From contig NC_055990.1 of assembly GCF_018446385.1 (NCBI RefSeq), positions 23,565,058-23,629,057 on the forward strand: a DNA stretch of 64,000 bases, written 5' to 3'. The notes beneath the pieces are model-generated. The model made no database searches. It saw only the letters and a list, made by a program, of their open reading frames with translations, and was not told where the DNA came from. The stretch's first letter is position 1, and each line of letters opens with the position of its first letter. The position numbers and the translations under genes were made by a program. The DNA is from Zingiber officinale. Taxonomy: Eukaryota; Streptophyta; Magnoliopsida; Zingiberales; Zingiberaceae. Below, in pieces: positions 30,596 through 42,270 of this stretch.

Positions 30596-33500
30596 ATGGA
30601 GATGAGTGATGCTGCCGAAAAGGAAAAGGGCATCGAGAAGATGAAGGAGGTGGCGCAGTGTGATTTCGACGCACAACAAGCCGCCAACTATCGCGCTTAC
30701 CCTAAGCCATTGGCTAAGTACGAGGACGTGGTTGCTGATCCAGAGCTATTCAAGGATACCTTGATGAAGCTGCATGCTGACATGGGTACAAAGTTTATGT
30801 GAGCGCTTTCTTTAGCCCTTTCTTTCATTCGAATGCAACCCTGAGTCCAAAAAGTGTTTTTATATATGCTCTTAGCGCTCAGATTTAGGGATCATCTGTG
30901 TGTTTAATTTCCATGGAGAAATGGTGATAGAAGGCTGCTCGGGTTATGCGTGGATATTTTTATATTACCAACTTCGTTGTTGCTAGACACTGACTTGTTG
31001 TGTCCTTGGGTCTGTCTATTTTGTTTTCCCCATTTGTTTAGTTGCCTTTGTTTATTTATTCTAACAAGTGCCAATCAACCTGTTTCTAGGGATGCTGAAC
31101 TGATTTTTCCCTTAGTAAAATATAAATTTCATTAAGAAGTATTGTTTGTTGAAGTTTAACACGTGTGGGGGGCCTATAGAAGTCTAACTTGTAGACAATT
31201 TTGACTCTTGATCAATCCTCAATGACATCAGAACCTTTTTGCTTTGTTGCTTGATTTTGTACTGAATATATATTCCACAACACTTCTGTATGGATGCTTC
31301 CTCTGACAATTTATAAACATTAGTTATAGACTTCAAGTGACATCCACACATTGGACCTAGACATTTATATTGTAGCATATGATGGTTTTTGGTTTACTCA
31401 AGCGTGGTATCAAATGGCCCTTGTTAAAATGAAATCAAACTTCTTGGTGTGGACATGGTTCTCACTTCACAAACAAAATTTTCTTACTTGTTTTGTTTAA
31501 TTTGGTAGGTTCACTTGGCCCCATAATTAATTGAACCATTTTTTTTTATAGCCACACCTACCAACTTGTCATTTCAATTATGGTACTCCCACTTAGTTTA
31601 TAGCGATAGTATCTTCATTCTCATGCAACTCTTTCTATCTTAACCATTGAATATAAACTCAACAACATTAAATACAGTCTCATGTAAGCATGATAGATGA
31701 AATCTAGAGCTATTTCCTTCAACTATTAGACTACAAATTTAAATGCATTTTGAATAGTTGTAGTTTTTGCAGATAAGCTATTATAGAATATAAATATGCG
31801 ATATTGAAATGTCATCACAATTGTGTGTATTTTGTATGACTTTGTGATAGCATTATATCGTTTCGCAAACAACTAGTTAATCCCAGTGTTAGCAGCAATA
31901 TGTGACTGATTGAGTTGTAGATAATAGAATCTATTTTGATTCCTCTCCGTGACAACTTGCCCTGTGGCCCCTAATGGGCTCAAAATAAACATTAAACTTG
32001 TAATTTTCTGGTACACATGTATAAAATTATTTCAACTAAAAATAAGATTAAGATTATTATTTCATGATGGAGACTTGGTCTCCAACCAAAATGGAACAAT
32101 TTCAGTAATGCATTGACACTTGGCACATTACAAAGCATTTCAAGATTAACTCAAATGACTTTTAATCTATAATCCCCCTTCAATTTGTATATTTACTTCT
32201 AAATATAAGTTTATAGGAATTATAAAAATTGAATTAAAATTTTAAGATAACAAGTTACAAGCATATAATAAGCAACTCAATCAGTGAATATAGCTTCTTA
32301 ATATTAAAATGTAGTGCATTAGATGGAAGCATTGATTCTTGTGATATCCTATTGAGATTAATCCCATAATTTTCAAGATCTTATCGAATAATCTTGCTGA
32401 GATATCTAGGATTTGAATTGATTTCTGTATGTGCATAAATGTATCATGTTTAACCACTGAGAGTTGGACTTCACTAGTCCAAACTGTAATGTACATAAAT
32501 GCAAGATTTGGATACATTTCTCTCTTTTGTTCCAGTTAATAGAAAATATTCTAATTGGTGCATCTCCTCATCCCCTCCCTCTTTTTTAGTGTCACATCCT
32601 CCTTGTGTCTTCTTATGTTTGACAAAGAATATGTTATGGGAAGTGAATATTCTTATCATGGTCAGTACTGTGCTTCAGTACTCTCTTCTTTCCCTCCATT
32701 GCTTTTTGAGTGTTTCCTTTCCTCCTCGTGATAGCTACCAAATTCAAATGATAAGTCATAGAAAAGTTTTGCGTCAGCTAATTTTAGCCAATATCATATG
32801 AATTTTTAGAAAAGTTCTATTTTGGTCAATATTACTGAAATTGTGTTAACAATGTAACGCGACATTTTCCTATGTAGACAGAGACAGAGATTTAAAACCA
32901 TGACAAACAAATCATATATGAAATTAGCATGTTTTGAAAGAGACATGAATTGCAATTCATTAAACTCGACCTTATGTAAATTATTAAGTATGAAAAATGG
33001 ATGCTCTCCACAATTTATGGTGTGCAATGTCCACCCAATGCCAAGTTGGTACTTGGGTGGTAGATTGCTGCAAGGAAAACCATACTCCTGAAGCCAAGTT
33101 TCTTTTTCTTTCTTTCTTGTTAATTGGTAGTTATTATACCAAAGAGAATTGAGAAAGGAAAAGCAGAAATTGGGAGGAGAACCATTGATGGAAAAGAGTA
33201 AAAGGAGATTTTTTGCTTAACCTATTATCTTACTGGACCAAACTTCTATCCTATTTATTCTTTCACATTAAGGACAATAGGAAAAGACATTTTCCTTTCT
33301 TGCTAAAGTGAACCAGGGGATCTTCTGTGGTAATGCAATTTGGCTAATTGCTTTACATATCAATCTTGCCTTCATGATTACAAAAAATGTTACTATAATC
33401 AGGTGAATGCTCCTTTTAAAACCTTGCCATTTTTCAAAATTTTTTTATTAAATGCCTCTTTGTTTATTACAAGGGTTCCAATTATAGGAGGAAAGGGCCT

Positions 33501-36027
33501 TGATCTGCATCTGCTATTTGTTGAAGTAACTTCTCGAGGTGGTATTGAAAAAGTAAGAATGATACTACTTTTAGTTAAGAAATTCGATTACTATTGACTT
33601 CAGTACAAAGCTTAGACACTGGTTAGTTGAAATTGAGCATTCTCAATATGTTGATGTTCTATGCAGCATAAATATATTTCAGAGGCTTTTGTCATTGTTG
33701 AACAATAAAAAACAAGAATTGATAAAAATTTAAGAATAGTGAAAAGGTTAAAAATGGTAATAAGTAATACTTGTATTGATTGTATTTTCTCCATGTTGTA
33801 AAATGAGAAAACTTTCACCTGTATTTATAGTGACAGGAATCATATAATGCATATACACCCAAACTCACTTCTGAAACACTTATCTGATCCTAAAGCTGAA
33901 TATGGCTTTTGATTGAGTTGAATGAATGAGAATCTTCCTCCTTCTAATGTGAAAAGTACAGACTCAAGACTCGTTTAGTTTGTTATGGTTTGTGATTTAT
34001 GAAGCAGTATTTTTCTCTTAAGACATCCAAATTTTGTCTGTACATTTGCCTCTTAACTTGTCTATGGTCACCGTCAATTATTTTTGTAATAAATTCTGCC
34101 TTGTTTGCTACTCTACAAGTAGAAGCCTCAGATGCTTTATTGCAATTATGATGTCTGGGCTATGATCTGGCGCAAAATTGAATGCCATGGTCAATCATAA
34201 GTTTACATCTTTGATTTAATTTCATCATTGCAGAAAACTTAAAAAAAAAAAAGAATACATATTCTGCTCCAAAGAGGAGAGGTAGCAACATATTTTATTA
34301 AAAGCTGCGCTCTTCCTTCAATCTGGTTTTGACTAATCCAAGCATATTTGTCCACACTAATTGAACTTCTTACAGTTTGAATATTGTCTAGATGCCAAGT
34401 GCATGCCAACTCATTTAAACACATAATCATCAAGCTGTGTTTGCGGTCACACATATATATGTTTTGCATATAAGAATTGACTTTGATGGTGACATATTTG
34501 AACTTAATGGTCCAATCACAGGTAGTTTCAGAGAAGAGGTGGAGAGAAGTCACTGCAGCTTTTAGTTTTCCATCTACAGCAACCAATGCATCTTTTATTC
34601 TCCGCAAGTACTATTTATCCTTGTTGCATCATTATGAGCAGATATACTTATTTGGCTCTGAAGGATGGAACCCTCTAAATGGTTTGTTTTTGTGAAAGTG
34701 TCAACTATTAAAGTCTATTTTTTAACCCTTTTTTGTCTTGTGCTTATCATAATGCGCTTGTATTGCAGCTCCTTCAAATACTTCTGCCACTTCTGTTGCT
34801 TCTCGGAAGTCATTGGAACCTTTGAAAATATATCCTGAAGCTCTGACTACTCCTAGCAAACGGAGAAGAAACAATGGTGAGTTTTTTGGAAGGCACTTTT
34901 GTAATAATACTTCAGGTAAACATTAGCAGCATTTAGCAATAATCTAGTATGAGAATTTGCTTTATGTTATCTTCTTAGAGACTAGTCTTGTTAACAACTT
35001 TGGTCGTGAAGCTCTAGGTTAAAGAAAAATTAAAACAGCAAAGTTGATAAAGAGTAATTTTCTAGGTGCCTACTAGTTTCCACAAAAATAAAAAGCCAAA
35101 GTGTTCCAAAGCAAGATACTTGGACAAGTACCATTTTAAATTTTTTTTATAGAACCTGGGCTGCTGACGAAATTCACTGATCATCTTCTTTCTGAACTCT
35201 AGGTCTTTCATCGCCAACTTATACCCCAGTTGTTGGAGTTATCGATGGGAAATTTGAGCATGGATATTTTGTGACTGTTAATGTTGGCTCAGAGAAACTT
35301 AAGGGTATCCTTTATCATGTTCCTGAACACACTGCAGAGCAAGATCCTTTGTCTTCTATCTGTGCTGATGATGGCAATTTAGCAAGCCCACGCAACCACC
35401 AGCATCAGTTGAAGCTCAGCATGCTAGATCCGAATCCTGCAAAGCAAGACAACGGCGGGTATAATTGCTTCTTTGCTGAGCAACGAGCTAAGCTGTTGCC
35501 GCTTCATCCAGGGCAAGACACAGAAATCAGTAGAATCATCAGTGTTAGTTGGAATGGGCTTAGTGAAGCTGAGAAAGCTGTAAGATTTGGAAACTATGCA
35601 TTTAAATCTCCTTACTTTACAGAAGGGTGCTTATTGCCTCTACGTATGAAACATTATGCGTTTGTTGCAGGTATACCAGGAGAGAGGTATGAAGGAGAAG
35701 GAGAGGCATGAAAGTGAAATGATATTGTCTGAAAGTTTAAAACCAGGTCCGCTAGTTTACGATCCATCATTGCCGATGCAGCAGCTTCCTGTCAAACCAG
35801 TGGAGGACGTTGATGCAAAATCCCAGAAGCCTGACGTTAATATGAAAGCATCTGATGATCAGAATGATTGCAGTTCTAATGATATAAATTCTGGTGGGGC
35901 AAGCTCACAAATCCACCCAGAAATTGAGAGTCCGGCAAGTGTTAGAAGTGCCATTGTATCTACTTGCTCGGTCAAGCCTTCAAAGGAAATGAGCTCGAGT
36001 TGCTTAGGAGAGTGGATGAAAAATTGA
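30596..36027 (+). CDS. ARID-HMG DNA-binding protein, HMGB15-like (6 exons, 427 aa)
   Basis: Exons 30596-30798, 33474-33552, 34522-34681, 34769-34876, 35203-35579 and 35671-36027 join in phase with GT-AG introns to 428 codons including stop, close to Arabidopsis HMGB15 (448 aa). Residues about 48-145 form the ARID domain (DPELFKDTLMKLH, GGKGLDLHLLFVEVTSRGGI, ASFILRKYYLSLLHHYE). A basic stretch TPSKRRRNN at about 175-183 could be a nuclear signal. The HMG box lies at about 259-325 (YNCFFAEQRAKLLPLHPG, ISRIISVSWNGLSEAEKAVYQERG). The tail is Ser/Pro-rich. This family binds AT-rich DNA in the nucleus and in Arabidopsis acts with transcription factors in pollen development. Intron 1 is 2.7 kb and carries a dispersed repeat (32190-32490). 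No defect is visible, so the gene looks functional. Confidence 0.9.
32190..32490. repeat. Dispersed repeat inside ARID-HMG intron 1
   Basis: Related to 3235-3510, with shared blocks AGTGAAT..ATAGC, GATGGAAGCATTGATTCTTG, TTGATTTCT and CACTGAGAGT. Probably a small interspersed element. Confidence 0.5.
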
Positions 36028-37600
36028 ATGGTGCAGAATGATCATAGTTTGGCTCAGCATCAGCATAGAATTTAACCTTTTTTTGTTTCTTCAGTCAGCA
36101 CCATTCAAAAAGAAACTAGAGATTTACACTCTAGACATTTGCGTTTTGTATCTGTTTAACCTTGCTCTTGTCAGCGTTGAAATCTACAGTTGTTTGAGTA
36201 ATCTCACCTGCTAGCTTATATCGCTACAACTTCATTCATCTTGCTTTCCGAAGTAATTCTTTATGAATTACATAAACTATCTTTAAAATTTAAAAAAAAT
36301 GATATGCAAACTATGCCCAAGTTTATGAAACATCTTTTGTGCTAATATTCTCAAATGCTTTTCAGTTTGTCATTTAGTTAAATTACTTTAGGGAAGCAAT
36401 AAGAAAGGTAAATGTGGATAATTGGTATGTTTCACAGGCGAGGTTTGAGAAGCTTTTTGAAATGATAAAAGGAAAAAGCAGTTTTTCTTATAAAAGAAAA
36501 GTTAATGTATAAATGTGAAACAATTATTATTATTATTTTCAAATTTAATACAAATGTTTATTTTTATTTTTATTTAGTACAATATTTATCAATTTAAAAA
36601 TCTAGGAACTCTAGTTTGTTTTAACATGTAAATTTTTTAATTTCTATATTGATAAATTATACCCAATTACTAATAACACAATACGGGGCCTTTTACTTCC
36701 CTTGCCCATTCAAAAATCCACCATACACGGTTAATTAACGGCCGACTATTCCACTAACCACCTCTCGCCGCTCCCTGAGGCACTTCATGGTCGTCTCCCC
36801 AATCTTCCTTTTTGGTGTCTAAGCGGTCAATGATGACTCCGGCGCATTAGTATTCAAATTGCTATCGCCAACACTGTGACAGCAAAAGTTGCAAGTGAAG
36901 ATAGGCTGCCTCAGTTTCTTTGCACAAGAAACATATCAAGGGTTTCATTTCGGCTTCCCATCTGTTGCGGCTCCTACTCCCTATGTCCAAGTTGCTTCTA
37001 CACCTTCATGTCAACATTTGTCAGCAGCATCGATGACGACCAGTGTGACTCCTTTATTGATCAAGTTAGTATTGGACTAAAAAGAGATGAAATGGTAGTA
37101 GAAGAAGAGTGAAGTTTGGATTTGATATCATCCTTAACTATGCTATTTACATAGACATGCTCCCCTATGGAAAAACTTTTCCTATCTCTAGCTATTTGGC
37201 GGTTGACTATAAGTTGACCACGTGATTTACCTCCCTTCACATAAACTTGGATGAAGAGACGTCTGGGATGAGCATAATTATCTTTTGCTACAGACATGCT
37301 CCTAAACTCTAACGGGCTTTCGGATTTAGGATTTGCAGGTTGCTGGTAGTATGTGAATCAGACCTCAATACCACATGTAAATAACTAGGTTGGGCTTGCT
37401 ACATGTGGACGGGATCTTCTAGGCTGGAAGAGGATCCTATCCCATGGGGTCACTAATCTCCCATTCAAACAAAATTGAATGAAGTTCGATTTAAGAAGTG
37501 TAGGGTGCCTTGGCTACAGAGTTATATGAGTGATCCACGAGGTCCAAACTAGGACTCGAGTCATTGAGTCAGATGGGGATTAAAGCTAATTAATGAACAC
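36028..37600. other. 3' UTR of the ARID-HMG gene, then spacer
   Basis: 36028 to about 36300 is the likely 3' UTR. No perfect AATAAA signal was seen. 36690-37330 is less AT-rich and has a 78-codon + frame (36876-37112) and a 78-codon - frame (37061-37297), neither of which resembles a known family. They may be element remnants. Confidence 0.45.
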
Positions 37601-37619
37601 TCAGGAGTGGGTTGGGAGA

Positions 37620-38215
37620 CCGAGGCCGCACCGACCGATGAGAGAATCTCAATCTTGCCAAGGTTGTAGGATAAAAATAAGAAATCCAATCCTATATCGA
37701 ATGAGAGAGTAGGTCGATCCTGCTAAAGTCATGAGGAGAATAAGAAACTCAATCTCACACTAATTGGGGAGAGAAGCTCTATCTTGTTAAGATTGTGGGG
37801 AGAATAAGAAATTGGATCCCACATCGATTAGGAAGAGGAGCTCGATCTTGGTGAGGTCATGGGGAGAATAAGAAATCCAATCTCATATCAATTAAGGAGA
37901 GAAACTTAATTGTACTGAGATCGTGGGGAGAATAAGAAATCTGATTTCACACTAATTGGAAAGAGAAGCTCAATCTCACTAAAGTCACAGGAAGAATAAG
38001 AAATTTGATCTTGCACTGATTGGGGAGAGAAGCTCGATCCCGCTGAGGTTGTGGGGAGAATAAGAAATTCGATCTCGCATTATTCAAGGAGAGAAGTTCT
38101 ATTTCATTGAGGTCATAGGAAGGATAAGAAATCTGATTCTGCGTCGATTGGGGAGAGAAGTTCGATCTTGCTAAGGTCGTGAAGAGAATAAGAACAGAGG
38201 ACCTCAAAGAGGATG
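37620..38215. repeat. Degenerate minisatellite, about 62-bp period, about nine units
   Basis: Units share GGAGAGAAGCTCGATCTTG, then TGAGGTCGTGGGGAGAATAA and GAAATCCGATCTCACATCGA with heavy divergence. Not coding. It may be the non-coding part of a decayed LTR retrotransposon. Confidence 0.8.
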
Positions 38216-38920
38216 TTCCAGGTTGTGAATGTTTTTATGATGAATAAACATAGTTAGAATGTTCCTAAAGTAAGTGCACCATAACAGGAATGTTTTTTTT
38301 TTATTAAGGATGCTCCCAAAATATGTGATCTGCTATGAGGATGTTCTTGGTCAGGATGTTCTCAAAGTGAATGTATTGTTAGAGTCTTATGTGATCTATT
38401 GTAGGGATGCTCTTAGTAGGAGATGTTCCCATAATAAATAAGAAAATCAAGCTTGATTCACGACTCGAAAGATTGAGAAAAACTTGATCATAAGCTGAGC
38501 CAAAGATGTCAGGAGAGAATAATCAAGTCGACCCCTTAGCGAGATAGAGTCCATTGCCTTTATGGGGGGAAAGGAGCTTGATCTTGAACTTGGAATACCT
38601 CAGGAGAGAGAATAACAAAATACCACCTCGACCCGATGAGCCCGAAGAAAATGTAAGAAGACCAAACATGATTCCTTGTCTCGGAATACTAGTGAAACCG
38701 AGGAGAGTATAATAGAAGATATCTTAGTCTCTCAACTCAAAATACTAGTAAAGCCAAGGAAACTATAATATGAAAGACTATATCCGCCCCTTGGCTTGAA
38801 ATACTAATAAAGATAGGAAAAGTATAATATAGAAGACCATCTCTATCCCTCATCTAAGAAGATTAGTAAAGTTGGGGAAAATATAATAGCTCGATCTGCA
38901 GCCATTAGTCAGGTGAGAAG
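38216..38920. repeat. Further degenerate repeats
   Basis: GGATGTTC(C/T)(C/T)A-type repeats at 38216-38440 and a roughly 60-bp unit (GAAATACTAGTAAAG..GGAAAGTATAATATAGAAGACC) at 38590-38895. It probably continues the same ancient element as the preceding array. Confidence 0.6.
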
Positions 38921-39067
38921 GCTTAATTAGGGATGACAATGAATTGGATTTGGATTAGATTTCATATCCTCCATCTTTATTCTCATTTATTATATCTATT
39001 CACATCCTCATCCCCCTTGGATATTCAATTTTCATCCCCATCCTTATATCCATCAGAGCATTAGATA

Positions 39068-39230
39068 TATTGGGATATCTTCGAATATATGGTGCATAAA
39101 TCTTTTGTACATGTTTCCTTATCTTTTGTATATATTTTCTTTTTATCTTTAGCTCTTTATGATGTATATAAATATATCTAGTATCATTATTCTTGAACAT
39201 AGAAAATATTTCTTTCAATACCTTTTTATA
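39068..39230 (+). repeat. 5' LTR of the copia element
   Basis: Begins TATTGGGATATCTTCGAAT (an altered TGTTAGG start) and ends in CCTTTTTATA. It is followed by TGATATTAGAGCC at 39231-39243, a degenerate tRNA-Met primer site. Confidence 0.85.
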
Positions 39231-39269
39231 TGATATTAGAGCCTCAGGCTTACACTACAAACCCTAACT

Positions 39270-42200
39270 CTAGTTGCGCCTAGCCGTCGTCATCATCATC
39301 GTCTCCTACCCTCTCTCTCAAGTAGAAGCTCCTATGGTTGCACCTACGATCGTTCCAATCTCCTTCAATGTTGTTGCTCATGCGCCCTTGAAGCTGACTT
39401 CATCCAATTATCTCTCATGGCGTCTACAGTTCACAACTCTCCTCACTGGTCATGATCTACTTGGCTTTGTTAATGGTTTTCACTCCTATTTGGACAAACT
39501 ACATACTGTTGACGGTGCTCAGACTCCTAATGTTACATATCATGCCTAGATCTGTCAAGATCAACTCATACTAAATATTATTATTGGATCTCTTTCTCCA
39601 TCCTTAATTCCATTCATTGCTGCTGCTCACACATCTCATGATGTCTAGAACACTCTTACTCTCACTTATGGCACACCCTCTCATGGTTGTATTACACAAC
39701 TCAAAATATAACTTTGCAATCCAGTCAAAGACTCTCAATCTATCACTGAATTTATGCAGTTTATCAAATCCAGGTCTGATGAATTGGCGCTCATGAATGC
39801 CCCTCTTGACATTGAAGACCTCACCATTAAAGTCCTATATGGTCTTGATGATGACTATAATGAACATGCACATGTCATTCAAGTCCGGGGCACTGCAATC
39901 TCGTTTGAAGAACTCCATGAGAAGCTCCTCAATCATGAAGCTCATCTTGCCGCTCGTAGGGATTCGCAAATCACTCTTCTGGCAACTGCTCACCCTGTTT
40001 CTTGATCTGCTGCCTCATCATGCCGACCATCTTATCCACTTGCTGAAGGGCGCTGGAATTCTATTCTATTTAAATTTCTCATACAAAAAATTGTATAAGA
40101 ACAGAACTTTTCCTAGCAACCCGCATGTTCGATCAAACATATGTTTGATCAATCAAGCAAGTTCTTGAATGATCAAAACACACCTTGATTGAAGTACAAG
40201 ATCGCCAGCCTCTTGTGTTGGTATTCAAAATTGATATCCAAAATCGATACGAAGAGAACAAAACTAGATACGCAGCAGAATTAAAGAACTAGTTGTACCT
40301 TTCTTCGTAGCTAAAGACCTCTTGATCTTCTACCATATTCCTGTCCTCTTCTTGGACGTTGTGTGGGTGACGATCTACCAAGACGACACCACCTTTCTTT
40401 TCTTCTCTTCCAAAACGCCGGCCACAAAAGGAGTCTCTAGGATAGGGCACCTTCTAATCTTCTTCCTTCTTTTCTTCTTCCTCTTCTTTCTCTTCTTCCT
40501 CTTCTTCCTCTTCTTGCTTTTCTTCCTCTTCTTCCCTTTCTTCAAGCCATCGGCCACCAAGATGAAGAAGTGGCGTTGGCCACCAAGGAGGAGGAGGGGA
40601 TAAGGGCGCCGACCCTAAGCAAGGAGGAGGAGGGTGAAAGGGGCGCTAGCCCTAAGCTAGGAGAGGGAAAGGGCGCCGACCACAAGGAGGAGGAGATGGG
40701 GTTGTGTCGCCGACCCTAGGAGGATGAGAGGGGGTGGCAACCATAAAGAGAGAAGGGAGTTATGGAATAATAGAAAGTTAGGTTTTAGGGGTCACATCCT
40801 ACTCCCTTTTATAGACTTGCTGTCGGTTACAAGGAAAGAAAAATTAACAAAATTTTGTTTAGAAAAAATCTAAACAAACTATGTTAAACCAAACCAAGTT
40901 AATTTAAACTAAACCAAGTTAAGTTAAACCAAACCAAGTAAAGTTAGACCAAACCAAGTTAAGTTAAACCAAACCAAGTTAAGTTAAACCAAACCAAGTT
41001 AAGTTAAACTAAACCAAGTTAAACCAAACCAAGTTGTAGATGGGTGGATGCGAGGCTTTATATAGAGGCTACAATAGGGACCTAGAGGAGGAATTAATTT
41101 AGGCCTCCTGATGGGCTTGGGCTTCCTGTGTTCGGTTCGAACACCCAACCCAAATCCATCAATAATAACTCATACCACTAAAGAGTTATTATTGAACTAC
41201 CGCACCAATCTCATATTACAATATGGGTTCTTTCTTATCATGAGTGTGTTAATCTCCCTGCGTTTAAGATATCGTATGTCTGTTAATTAATTGAGTTACT
41301 AACAACCCAATTAATTAACATCTTATTCCAAGAGTAGTACCACTCAACTTTATTATCATGCCGGACTAAGTCCACCTACAGGGTTTACATGATAATCCTT
41401 ATGAACTCCTCAAGGAGACATCATCAGCCTAAATAATCAGGACACAGTTTCCTTCTATAATCAACAACACACCATATAAATAATACTATCTTCCAACTCA
41501 TCGGACCTATTGATTTAATGAATAAACCTCACCCATTGATAAGTTAAAGAAATAAATACTAAGTATACGTGCTCGTTATTATATAGGGATTAAGAGGGCA
41601 CACATCCATAATAACAGAGGTTTTTTTTTTTATATAGTCAGTATAAATTGAACAACCTCAAACGGTTCTGCTCAATACACACATAGTGTACTAGTATAAT
41701 TTTATAGTCAAGACAGATTAATACCAAATTACACTACAACCGTTCTAATGGTCTGTCCCAATCCATCTTGGTTGTGAGCTACTATTTATAATTTATAAGG
41801 AACCGATAACATGATCTTCTGTGAGGCACCATACACCATGTTATCTATAATATAAATTAAATGGACAACTGCATTGACATATATATAAATATAAAATGCA
41901 GACATTTGACCAAAGTGATTCTCATTTCAAAATATTTCAAAACAGATGTTCATACAAAAACTAGACTTATAGTATACATCCCAACACTTGCCACGACTCA
42001 TCCACCCAACGGTGCTCATCCCATTGGTTCGTGGTCCTCCCGACCGCGGCAGGAGCCTCCCTCTCTAGTGCAAGGCTAGCGTGTCTCATACCCGTATCTT
42101 GGACATTATCAGTTGTGTAGTCATCAAGGTTATTCTGCTTGGCGCTGCCTTAATTTTTCGTATGAGCTTGCTCTTACCCCTGTACCTCCCATTAGCTTGT

Positions 42201-42270
42201 CTCGTGTTGTTTATGGGCCGAATGCTTCGTCGACTGCTGCCTACACTATGACATCACCCTCTTCGTCTGA
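39270..42270 (+). pseudogene. Copia Gag, split by a solo LTR
   Basis: Left part 39270-40043: LTSSNYLSWRLQFTTLLTGHDLLGFVNG is the N-terminal UBN2/copia Gag motif, and later SITEFMQFIKSRSDEL and VLYGLDDDYNEH follow. At least three stops break it. Right part 41992-42270 resumes in register and carries a knuckle-like CQLCSHQGYSAWRC, in which the usual His is Tyr. The nested insertion duplicated CTTGC. Confidence 0.75.
40044..41986 (-). mobile_element. Solo LTR (1.94 kb) nested in copia gag, TSD CTTGC
   Basis: Flanked by CTTGC (40039-40043 and 41987-41991). On the - strand it starts TGTTGGGATGTATAC and ends CGCCCTTCA. A TATATAAAG box lies at 41064-41056 on the - strand, followed by a GC/purine-rich leader. 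Tandem AAGTTAAACCAAACC repeats lie at about 40905-41035. There is no internal coding region. Most likely it arose by recombination between two LTRs of a long element. Confidence 0.8.

Noticed and set aside
36876..37297. Small genes on both strands
   Set aside because: Overlapping 78-codon frames without family resemblance, splice support or promoter.
40322..40603. 93-codon frame rich in Phe/Leu and its Lys/Arg-rich reverse
   Set aside because: Caused by a CTT/TTC-rich low-complexity run in the solo LTR leader.
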